This document shows positions 12,879 to 22,487 of a DNA stretch of 64,000 nucleotides, piece after piece. The stretch's first letter is position 1, and every line of letters starts with the position of its first letter. Made by a program: the position numbers and the translations under genes. The notes beneath the pieces were generated by a model. It saw nothing but the letters and a program-made list of their open reading frames with translations. It had not been told where the DNA came from and made no database searches. Origin of the DNA: Diphasiastrum complanatum (lineage: Eukaryota; Streptophyta; Lycopodiopsida; Lycopodiales; Lycopodiaceae); NCBI GenBank assembly GCA_029204225.1, contig CM055097.1, positions 40,713,028-40,777,027 of the forward strand, written 5' to 3'.

Positions 12879-13384
12879 GGCTAAAAACATGGTTTGGTGG
12901 TACAAAAAAAGAACCCATTTTCCATTGTGTACCTTTTGGTGATACATTTCACTTTTTGGGGATTTTATTACTCATAATTGTTTTAAGTCCACATTAAAAG
13001 TGACATAACTTTTTAGTGGTAAGTCCAATTTCAGTGGATTTTGTTGCGTTAAAAAATGCCTGACGAGCACTTTAATGATATATTATGTGACATACTTCCA
13101 AGCTATGGTGAAAAAAGTTATGGCAAGTCAAAATATGGGGATTTTATTAATAATAATTTTTTTAGTCCACATAAAAAATGACATAACGTTTTAGTGGTAA
13201 GTCCAATTTCAGCAAAGTTTGGCGCATTAAAAAGCGTTTGAAGAGCACTTCCGAGGTATGGTTTAAAAGTTATATCAATGGCATTAGTTGAAAATAATAT
13301 ATAACAATACAAAAGTGCATTTCTACCCAAAAAAGGTAGTGTCCTTGAAAGTCCATGTTGTACCACCAAACCATGCTTTTAGCC
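12879..13384. mobile_element. MITE-like element, 506 bp, with 25-bp terminal inverted repeats
   Basis: The left end GGCTAAAAACATGGTTTGGT is matched in inverted orientation by the right end (ACCAAACCATGCTTTTAGCC), with one mismatch over about 25 bp. The interior holds two direct copies of a module of about 179 bp starting at 12958 and 13137. Both read GGGGATTTTATTA, then GTCCACAT, ATGACATAAC-type text and TTTTAGTGGTAAGTCCAATT. Flanks are A-rich; a 3-bp AAA target duplication is possible but not decisive. There is no coding capacity, so it is non-autonomous. Confidence 0.65.
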
Positions 13385-13507
13385 AAAAGGTATAACAAAA
13401 TTCAATCCAAACAATTAACAAATCCAAACAATATGAAGATCTAAATAAAACATGAGAGATGGAGCAAGAAAGAAGAGAAAGGACATCCAATTTCAATTCG
13501 ATAGAAG

Positions 13508-13685
13508 TTCCACCTACTTTATTGAAATGAACATGTAAAATGAATCACAAAGTACCACTATATATAGTGGATTTTAGGGCTTTGGCCTCAAATTCTATCG
13601 GCCAGTTTCCACTTCCCTTATTATTAAATTTGAAATTTTTTATTCACTAACTTGACTATTAGGCCTTGCGACATTTAATTCTTGC
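13508..13685 (-). repeat. Right arm of the long inverted repeat
   Basis: This is the inverted counterpart of 11425-11655. It reads CACTATATATAGTGGATTTT, AGGGCTTTGGCCTCAAATTC, then TATTCACTAACTTGACTATT and AGGCCTTGC. Similarity is good but clearly diverged, with small indels. Confidence 0.7.
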
Positions 13686-14035
13686 AAAAAGGCCTAAAGG
13701 CCCTTTATTAACTTTTAACTAATCAAATAACTATGTGATCATCGGGTGGGACTTACACACGTAGGGTGCCAAATCCCTCTCACTTATTAACTTCTAATAA
13801 ATGAATACTCTAATTAGGGTTGTCTGGATATCTGAAAATCCTCAAATAGTATCCCCCACCAAAACTGGTGGTGGTCCCATGACACCTCGCGAGATTTATT
13901 ATTTTGAACTTTGGTTCGCCTCACACTGAACTTTTATTAAATGGTATTGGACTTTTTCCACAAACTTCTAGCTCAAAGCAAAATCATCTGTTCATAATTA
14001 TAAATAAAAAAAATTGCAAATATTTGAGTTACATT
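13686..14035. other. No supported gene
   Basis: AT-rich sequence with no coding motif and no obvious repeat structure. Confidence 0.4.
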
Positions 14036-14605
14036 TTATGCACTTAAAGATTGATGAAGAAGATTTAACTTAAACAAATATATATTCATACATAAATGTT
14101 CAAAGTATAGAGATATATTACAAACAAAGTCAAGACTGACTCTCACATATGTGTGTACTAATATGAAACACCTAATTAGATCCAACTGAGTCGTCCTCGT
14201 CCTGGCAATGGACATCGGACTCATGTAACTACGATGCATCGGATTCGGACTGCGATACTTGCGTGCGTAGTGAAGATGAGTAAGTTCTCTCAGAAATGTG
14301 GTGAGAGTGAGAGTCATATCAGATGAATGTAGTGAACTTAAAATATATCTTGAATCCATTTTTATCTCAGAATATCCATCCCAATCAATTTTCACTCTTT
14401 CATTGACCAATTGTATAGAGAGATTGCAGTCCCCTCCTCTAATTTGGAATTTGACTGAAAATAGATGGTGGGGCCGCACGGGAGGCTTGATGAGCCACCG
14501 CAAATCAGAGATTCGAGATGCGGTGATCACTGACAAATCTAGGTCATACCACACACGTGCACAAGGAAGACTGGAAGTTTGCAAAGAAAATCCAGATTGC
14601 TTCAA
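14036..14605 (-). pseudogene. Unrecognised gene 3' end, copy 1
   Basis: A 189-codon minus-strand frame that I do not recognise as a family. In another frame, the part at about 14165-14310 ends in an acidic peptide HCQDEDDSVGSN followed by a stop. It resembles DDQDEDGSDRSN followed by a stop at about 16480-16540. Both are preceded by similar CT-rich text (CTCTCACTCTCACCACATTT). Two diverged copies of the same terminal exon in the same orientation suggest a duplicated gene or two transposon copies. Confidence 0.35.
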
Positions 14606-14962
14606 GCAACTATGAGAGGCAGCTAGCTAAGACGCAACTGGAGACTACATGGCCTTCTCACCTTGGCAGTGGCGGCCAAGGTTCTTTTCATACTCATTTT
14701 GTAAGTCTCCCCACCATATGTTGAATGTGACATTATCAAAATTCAGATTTTATTTTGCTAACCTTCTTGCACTACTCCAGATTATTTGTATACTTGTTTA
14801 AATTATAATCACAGTTTTGTCCGTTCATGCTAAAATTTGTCGTAAAGCGGTTTCCAACAAAACAGGAGTATAATTATGCATATTTCAACAACATACAATC
14901 ATTACTCGAATTATTAAGGAGACAATAATTCTTGTCTTCACTACTTTGTCTGTGCCAAGTCC

Positions 14963-16048
14963 TTGAAAATGTCCCTCTTGAAAACCACGTGCATGTGTTG
15001 CCTCATGCGAGTGATGACACGACTATTGTGGTCATCCTCAACTATGTGCTTCTCCATTTCTATGTCATCAGACGACAAGATGTCAATTGATGGAGAGGTG
15101 ACAAAGGGAGTGTCAAGCGGAGTGGCATCGGGCCAAGGAGAAGTGGGCAGAATGGGAGAAGTGCCTACAACAGGAGAAGTTTAGAGAGGAGTCTAAAGGC
15201 GAGAAGGTCGCTGGAGAGGAGAAGGTTGGGGAGGAGTTTGAACGAGAGTAAGCAACAAGGGTCTGAATGGGAGAAAAAATGGGTGGAGTGGCCTGGCAAG
15301 AGGGATCACGGTGCCATGGAGTCCCCATAGGAGAAACGAGGTCTTGGGCAGTGGGTGCCAAAGACGAAAAAATGTGAGGGGTGAGTATGGGAGTGCCGGG
15401 ATACCCAGGTGTGACAGATGCAAGAGTTGTAGTATCAAGTGCCATGCGCGCTGCTTCCTGAGTTAGTGCTTTATGAAGTAAGGAATCCCTATGACGAGGC
15501 CTACTAGAGGGACATGCTGGACTAGAGGCCACATGAGGCACGACATCACCGTCGCAACCGCCACACAGGAGTTGTCACTGAGGCGGCTCCTCCTACGATC
15601 TCTCTTCTCCTGAGAATGTTGGGAAGAGAAACCGACATTATCATGCGAGGGGGAGTAACTCCCGCTGGAGAGACCCTCATGGGAGGGAGAAACACCTCGG
15701 TCAGAGGATTGTGGAGTCTAGGTCTCCTCAAAACAAGAGGATGTTGATGGATGGGTAGTCGACTAACCTACTGGAATTTCGTGCCTCCCAACAAGCCCAT
15801 AGTCTCTCCATGATCCTGGCCACACACGAGGGAGACATGAGGACCTCATCGTCACTCATGGATGAAAAATGAAACGACCCGCATTTGCGGCCAGATCCTT
15901 GACTAGGAGATGTGTCATGAGACATAATGGAAACACACGTGGGATAATTTTTGCAAGCAAACAAAGATAGTTTTAGAAATTGTGCAAGAAATAAGTTTAA
16001 ATAAATGAGTTTAGTTTGATAATGAAAAAAATAAATTACTCCTTGCAT
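14963..16048 (-). pseudogene. Pro/Ser-rich broken reading frame of unknown function
   Basis: Minus-strand pieces starting MSHDTSPSQGSGRKC (about 15924) continue with MSDDEVLMSPSCVARIMERL and then a Pro/Ser/Thr-rich stretch at 15113-15541 (YPGTPILTPHIFSSLAPT). Stops and frame changes separate them. It lies between the two copies of the unrecognised 3' end, so it may belong to the same duplicated element. No catalytic motif is visible. Confidence 0.3.
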
Positions 16049-16439
16049 TCCACTTTAGAAATTATAAATACTAAAATCAAAGTTCATGGAATTACAAACA
16101 TGGGTATGTGGTGATAGGTAGTTTCTTGGAATCCCTTGGAAGACTCTTACACATCTACCACATGCATACTAAACTCAGGTCATAATTTTACATCTTGAAA
16201 CAACTAATGTTTAAAGTGAATCATGACAACAACCCTAATTAGGGCCATAAATAAATTAAATCTCAAAAAGTTTAGGAAAATGTCAACTCCAAATAAATGA
16301 ACACAATAAACATACATACATGGTGCAAGACCAAATATAGTTCAATTACATAATTAGTCAAAGTTCAAGAATATACATAAACTCAATCACTATGACAGTG
16401 ACAAATGTACCAACCAAAATGATAAAACTAAAAACATAA

Positions 16440-16660
16440 GTATCTATGCACATCGGTAAGCTAGATATAGAGCGAAAACACTAGTTAGATCTGTCTGAAC
16501 CATCCTCGTCTTGGTCATCAAATGGGGCTTGCTATTCCTGCACCACGCGCAACAAACATGAATTAGTCTTGTGATAAATGTGGTGGGAGTGAGAGAGACT
16601 AGCCAATGCAAAGAAGATAAAATCTATTTGGTGTCATACCTCAGCAGCCCAGATTATCCA
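16440..16660 (-). pseudogene. Unrecognised gene 3' end, copy 2
   Basis: The minus-strand text TCCCACCACATTT, then an acceptor-like GGTGCAG, then a short exon ending DDQDEDGSDRSN and a stop, parallels 14150-14330. It has the same orientation, about 2.3 kb away. Confidence 0.35.
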
Positions 16661-17239
16661 CACGCCTTGCCTCTCCAGTAACTCAAGTAACCATACACAT
16701 ACATATACTCGTCATGTGACCGCCCTACGACAAATTTCTGCATAAACATTCCAATTTGTGACCATATCAGTGGAATTGTTTTTGACAATACAAAAATGAG
16801 TGGAATTGTTTGACAGTACAAAATTTGGTATGAACAGAATTCGCGGATGGTACAGAGAAATCGTGCAACTTATTTTGAAGCTCAATGAATTATCCACGAA
16901 TTTGTCAGTGAGGATCTGATGCAAAAAAACTTGTTTTTTTATTATTTATGGAAAGTCTGACTCTGAGCTAAAATTCACAGAGGTAATAAATGAATCGTAG
17001 ACAATAAAATGGGTCTGAGCGAATTCTATCTAATATGATAGTGCATCAGAAATTCAAAAAAAGGATGAATCTGGTGGTTGCATAGAAAAAGACTGATTGT
17101 ATATATGATTTGATGATCTCTTGATGTTCTAAACAAGGAAATATACCAAAAAATTGTCAAAATGGCAAGCAGACAATAAATAGAAAAAATAAACAAAATT
17201 TAGGAAATAAAATAAACTAGTACATATCAAGATAAAAAC
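16661..17239. other. No supported gene
   Basis: AT-rich sequence. A 70-codon minus-strand frame at 16712-16924 has no recognisable motif. Confidence 0.35.
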
Positions 17240-17614
17240 AAGGTTCATTGTACTTTCTGAGTCTGCTTCCATTGACCACAGTGTCTAAGGTATCGCTTTG
17301 TAGGGTTTGGAGTTGGACATATCCAGAGGCAAATATCTTTTGAATGACATAAGGTCTTGGTCAGAAAATTTCAGTTTGCCCTTGAATGTTTTGGCTTGGT
17401 ATAATAGGACCTTGTCTCCATTGTGGAACTCTTTGAGTTTTAAAGATCGATCATGCCATGCCTTTGGTCGATGTTTGTGGACTTGTTGAGCATGGATGTT
17501 GATCTGTCGTGTTTCAAATAGTTGCTCTAGATGGAATAATCTATTAGCTAGAATATGTCGATTGTCGAGCTCTAGATTATATGCTACTCGTAGGGATGAA
17601 TTATGGAATTCCAC
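17240..17614 (-). pseudogene. Gypsy integrase C-terminal end
   Basis: The minus strand reads LEQLFETRQ...KAWHDRSLKLKEFHNGDKVLLYQ, then in another frame LDTVVNGSRLRKYNEP. This is the C-terminal tail of Ty3/Gypsy integrases (the WHD...F..GD.VLLY pattern) without a chromodomain. The catalytic core is absent, and the frame changes near 17300. Confidence 0.75.
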
Positions 17615-18679
17615 AATGATGCAAAAAGAATTCGGATGGATTTCAGATATGATTGCTGGTCACTGCCAGTTGCATCATTCCTACAGTCCTCCTAAATGTA
17701 GACAGACACTGTTGTACTACGTTAACAGATTAATGTAGCACTCAACAAGATCAAACCAAGGTGCAGAATTAAATGAACAAGTGAATCAGACACACGAATA
17801 GTAGCAGACTAATTAACATTCAAGATCAGACAAAATAAGAGTGATATGTGCGCAACAACCACAAAATTATCTCTTGATTTTTTTGATTCTTTAAGCACTG
17901 CATGCAGATCCATGCAGTGCGTTGGCATGAGAGAAGTACAGTTTTCTCACGAATTCGTGTCTCACTTACTAGCGGACTTTTGGATCTACAGATCCTATTC
18001 AGAATTGGCTCGCACACAAGCGGACTCGTATTTAGTATTTTCATCTTCTTGCTTACTAGCATTAGACTTCTACATGTGTGTATCAAGTATCATCTAGAAA
18101 GTATATAGTCGCGTCGTGTAACTTCTAGATTAGAGTGATTAAACATCTACAGCTAATCATGAATTACAAGAGTGGCAGATTAGCCACGACCTAGAGTGTA
18201 TCTGTTGACGTCATTCTATCATATCAGATATATGTACTTCTGGGTACTTGCATGATCTTGCTAGTCTTTTTTGGAGCGTGAGGGCAGAAAAATGTGTCAC
18301 GACGATTTTCGTGTCATTTCGAGTCATTTGACTTTTTGGTCGTCTACCTTTCTCCTGTTGTACCGCAAAAAATTCTCTTTCGCGAATTTTTCGTATTCGT
18401 GTCTTTTTCGCCAGGGTGTTCGTGAACATTTTTTGCTTCGTGTCTTTTGACTTTCGCATTCGCGAACATTTTCGTCAAAGTGAGGACTGAAAGCTAGCAA
18501 AGCTTTGATAATAGAAACGTTTTGTTTCTTCAGCTCCCTCTCATCAGTGGACTGGTGAAAGTACAGCTTACCTCCCTCATAGTCGACATCAGGCAAGGAG
18601 CTACGCGAGTGGAGGGAGAAAAATGACAAGGCATTAGCCTTGATATCATCTTCCATCGAAGATAGTCTCACGCTTGACC
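17615..18679. other. No supported gene; hairpin and TTCG-rich patch
   Basis: The interval between the Gypsy and Copia relics holds a perfect hairpin at 17895-17920 and a TTCG-rich zone at 18290-18480 that resembles 490-640. A 115-codon minus-strand frame (18324-18671) has no recognisable domain. Confidence 0.35.
17895..17920. repeat. Perfect 10-bp stem hairpin
   Basis: GCACTGCATG, then CAGATC, then CATGCAGTGC form a perfect stem with a six-base loop. Meaning unknown. Confidence 0.6.
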
Positions 18680-19108
18680 TATTGTAGGATTCGTTTTGCC
18701 ATTTGCCAATGTGCCATGCCAGGATTGGAAGAGAATTGGCTTAAGGTGTAAACAGAGAAAGCTAGATCGGGTCTGGTACAAATTGTATGGTACATCAGAC
18801 TACCGATTAAGTTTTGTTAGGATATACCTCTGTTCTTTCTCTTCTGTTTTTGGACAATCTTGCTTCGTCAGCTTGGCTCCAACTATCATTGGTGTGGCCT
18901 TTTCTTTGCAGTCCATCATGTGATACTGCTTGAGTATCTTTCTGGCATATTCAAACTGACTCACGTGCATTTCGCCTTTTATTCGATCTCTTCTGATCTC
19001 CAGCCCGAGGCATTTTATTGCTTCTCCTAGATCTGTGATTTCATAATTTTTAGAAAGCTTACCTTTCGTGTCTTTGATCAACATCAAGGAATTTTCTATC
19101 ATCAGAGG
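18680..19108 (-). pseudogene. Copia RT fragment
   Basis: The minus strand reads ITDLGEAIKCLGLEIRRDR, FEYARKILKQYHMMDC and ATPMIVGAKLTK. After a frame shift near 18815 it continues GSLMYHTICTRPDLAFSVYT and NPGMAHWQMAKRIL, the second half of a Copia RT. It ends at a stop at about 18680. Upstream it joins the CACTA tnp2 relic directly at about 19108, with no LTR, so the junction is a rearrangement or truncation. Confidence 0.8.
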
Positions 19109-19109
19109 A

Positions 19110-21450
19110 ATAAATGCACTTGTGAGTCCATGATGGAAGTCGGAAAATATCTCTCAAACATGCACACAATCTCCACCATATCCTCATGTCTCTTGCGAAG
19201 ATCCAGCTCACGGATTTCTTTTGAACACATCCATCTGCAACATATTCAATCCATTTTATGTCTATTTGAATTTCCAATCAATAAATACTAAATAAAAAAA
19301 TGCACCAAGTACATGTAAATATCTGACAATGATTGATAGTTTGCATATGGTCTCACAAATATCTTTTGACAAGCACCCACGAATTGACAATGGATAGATG
19401 AATTGAATCATCTTTAACCAATCATGAGATTTGAGACCTTGCAACTTTCCATCCATTGTGAATAATGACCGTAGAGAATAGGCAAAACTAGTTGGTGTTC
19501 TAATGTCATGAATAATGGAGCACACATGGTTAAGCTCCTCCTTAGTGAATGTCCAAGGTACTTTTGGAGCATGATCTTCACCATCCTTTATCCAATATTC
19601 TTTTTTGGTGTTTGATTCTTTTAGATCGTGCCTTGCAGCAATGGTATCTTTTTCACCATTCAAGTGTTTCCAAATAGATTCACCCACATTTTTATATATG
19701 TGCATGGGATCAAGTAGGTAATTAATCAAAAGGTTATTCCAATATTCCAAACGATGAAATATAGATAATCTTTTCATACCATCGATTGGCTTTGGTTGAG
19801 ATTCCTCCCATAGTATTCACCAATCTTTCACGGACATCCTCTTTGGAGGCATCTCTCTCTCAACTCTTCCTCCAAAATCTCTTCTATGAGTGTCTCTGAA
19901 TGGATGGCCTTCATGCAAGTATTTACGATGATTTTCATAAACCACTTTTTTGAGACTAAAAGAGTATCTTCCCACAAGATTTGGCCCGCACAAAAGCAAG
20001 CATTTTTTTCAGCCGTTTGAAAGCCTACCCAACAAATAGATACTATCAATCACTATTAAAAAAAACATATGTTAAAGAATAATTATAGCCATTGTAGTAT
20101 ATCATGTAAATGTCAAGAATTACTAGTTGTATTTAACTGTAAATAAACTCCTATGTACACAAGATAGACATTGTTTGAATGACTACCTGAGCATTCACCT
20201 AATCCTGGATAGTCATGCATTGTCCACATTACAATGGCATGTAGTGTAAACTCCCTCTCATGTAAGGGGCACGAAATGTAATATGCTTTTATCCCCTTCC
20301 ACAAATCTTCCAACTCGTCAATAAGCAGCTCAAGATACACATCCATGTTCTTAACCTTGCGTTGTTCAGGAATTAAAAGTGCCAACATAATGTGTCTCTT
20401 TTTTGTACTCAACCAAGGAGGAATATTATAATTTACCAAGCAAACAGGCCAAATGGACCACGTAGTTTCTCGTACACCAAAGGGGTTCACACCATCTGTT
20501 GCAAGACCAAATCTCACATTTCTTGACTCATTGACAAAGTTTGGGTACTCTTTGTTGATGTGTTTCCATGCAGGTGAATCTGAAGGTACCCTCATCATCC
20601 CATCCGTAGAGGTATGGTGTGCATGCCAGTCCATAAGTTGTGCAAGAGATTTACAACAAAATAAACGTTGCAATCATGGAATTACTAGAAAATGTCGTAA
20701 ATCTTTGCACGGAATGGTTGCCCCTTGCAAATCATCTCTATATCGAGGAGTATCACAAATGGGACATTTCTTGAGTGATTCGTACCTTCCTCGATATAAA
20801 ATACAATCTTTTGGACATGCATGATATTGCTTGTAGCCCATCCCGATGTTAGACAACATCTTTCGTGCCTCATCTCTTGTCTCAGGCATGACATTCCTTT
20901 CTGAGAAAATTTTGTTTTTCAATAGTCTGTACATGACAAAAGAAGTCATTGTAAAAAAATATCACTCGATGTCCAAATTGTAAATTTTGTTTCAAAGCAA
21001 AAATGACAAGTAGATGAAAAAAAATTTACTCAAATAATGATGTGAGGCTCTGGTCACTCCATTTATATTTGTCTTGAAGATTTAATAGAAGTAAAGAAGT
21101 CGCCAAACGAGATGTCTTTGCTCCAGGATACAATGCGGTCTTTGATTCTTCTCGCAATTTTCTTTCTTCTTTAGACAAAAGTGCCTCCTCATCTTGTTCA
21201 TTGTGTCTAGCTACAATATTGTTCTCGTACATATCATCCAACATGTCTCCCATGACTTCAAATTCATCATTCATTGGAAGCTCATTTTCATCGTTGGAAC
21301 TTGTTTGCGAAGAAGTAGATCTAGATGAGCTAGATTCAGATGCAATAGTCTCTTGATTAATGCGCTCATCAATTTCCATCATCTCTTTTAAGCCTTGACG
21401 TAGACGACGAGGTAATTGCTTTATATGTGGACCGTTGTATTGCATTCGTC
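19110..21450 (-). pseudogene. CACTA/En-Spm tnp2 transposase, truncated and with nonsense codons
   Basis: Minus strand. 21026-21445 is the acidic N-terminal region (QLPRRLRQGLKEMMEIDERI). An intron seems to run to an acceptor TGTACAG at about 20931. Exon 20187-20930 holds the tnp2 core (HACPKDCILYRGRYESLKKCPIC, TDGVNPFG, WPVCLVNYNIPPWL, DVYLELLIDELEDLWKGI) and ends at a donor CAG/GTAGTC. 19815-20045 has HRKYLHEGHPFRDTHRRDF. 19262-19819 has SIFHRLEYWNNLLINYLLDPMHIYKNV. About 19110-19215 has RKRHEDMVEIVCMFERYFPTSIMDSQVHL. In-frame stops at 20674-20676 and 19817-19819, plus frame breaks, show it is dead. The 3' end is cut by a Copia fragment. No CACTA ends were found. Confidence 0.88.
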
Positions 21451-21735
21451 GTCTACGTCGACCATTACAAGGATTATTGTCTCCAACACTAAATGAGGAG
21501 GAACAGTGGTTTTTTACAAATTTTTAGAAAAAAAAAAATTTAAAAAAATAAAAGTGCAAAAAACTCGAAATTTTTAGTTTTTTTTTAGTTTCTTGTAATA
21601 TCTATAAAATTGACTAAAAATAGTGATTTGACCACGTTGGAGTCAATTTCAGTCTGTTTTTTGGTCAACTAAACTTCACTATGAGTTAATTTGATATTAA
21701 CTAAATTTAGTAATTTCCAGGATAGATATATCGGG
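21451..21735. other. A/T-homopolymer-rich spacer
   Basis: Contains long A and T runs (about 21520-21600) between the CACTA relic and the Gypsy gag. No coding signal is seen. Confidence 0.4.
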
Positions 21736-22235
21736 ATGGCAGAAGAAACTTCAAATCAAGTTGCGAATCCAGGTGCGCCATCTTATATGGTGATTTGTCA
21801 GTAGTTGAGTACGACGCTCAGTGATATGAATAATTGTAATCTGATGAGAGATCAGCAAATGGAGGTTCTGTTGAATCAAGTCAAATTGATGTCTTCACCC
21901 AATCTTGGTTTTCAGCCTGAGGTTTATGCGGGGGAGAAGAAGGAGAAGAAACCTGAAGTCGTCGAGGACTAGCTGGCCAAGTGGAGTAGTTACTTCAATC
22001 TGCACGGTGTTCCTGATGAGAAGAAATTTGAAAGTGTCGTGTTGTTCTTACGCGGCAAAGCGTCATCGTGGTGGCGAGATTTACTGGTGAAGCCAAATAC
22101 TTGGGAGGCATTTGCGGAAGTTTTCAAGAAAGCTTTCGTAGTTGCTAATGACGTTGACTACTACCTGAAGTTCATGAACAACAAGATGGGTACAAAGAGT
22201 TTAGACTCTTATATCCAGAAATTCATGGACCTATG
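21736..22235 (+). pseudogene. Gypsy gag fragment
   Basis: The plus strand starts MAEETSNQVANPG and continues to VVLFLRGKASSWWRDLLV, WEAFAEVFKKAFV and LDSYIQKFMDL, the retrotransposon gag domain of Ty3/Gypsy. Stops interrupt it near 21800 and 21970. It ends exactly where a Copia LTR-like sequence begins (22236). The RT of a plus-strand Gypsy resumes at about 26482, so both may be parts of one element, with the zinc knuckle and the start of the protease lost. Confidence 0.75.
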
Positions 22236-22487
22236 AGTTAAGAAAACAGTTTAAATACCCAACCGGATCAATCACCATAGCACAACATCAAGTGCAACAA
22301 GACAAGACAATAGAATTGCTCTCCACAAACTGTATATTCAACTGATAAGTAAGTACAAAGATAAAGTTGCTTAAAAGCACTCAAAGGGCTCGTAAAAGAA
22401 AGACGGCCCGATAATTCTAGAACTGAGCATATGTGGTGCCGTCGAAATAAGTAAGCACTATATAAGTCGATCATTCTTATTTTAACT
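22236..22487 (-). repeat. 3' LTR of a minus-strand Copia, 252 bp
   Basis: On the minus strand the purine tract GAGGGAGAG is followed by AGTTAAAATAAGAATGATCG, taken as the LTR start. The far end is placed at 22236 where Gypsy gag stops. The apparent ends AGTTAA...TTAACT are not the usual TG...CA. The matching 5' LTR at the other end of the element is missing. Confidence 0.5.
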
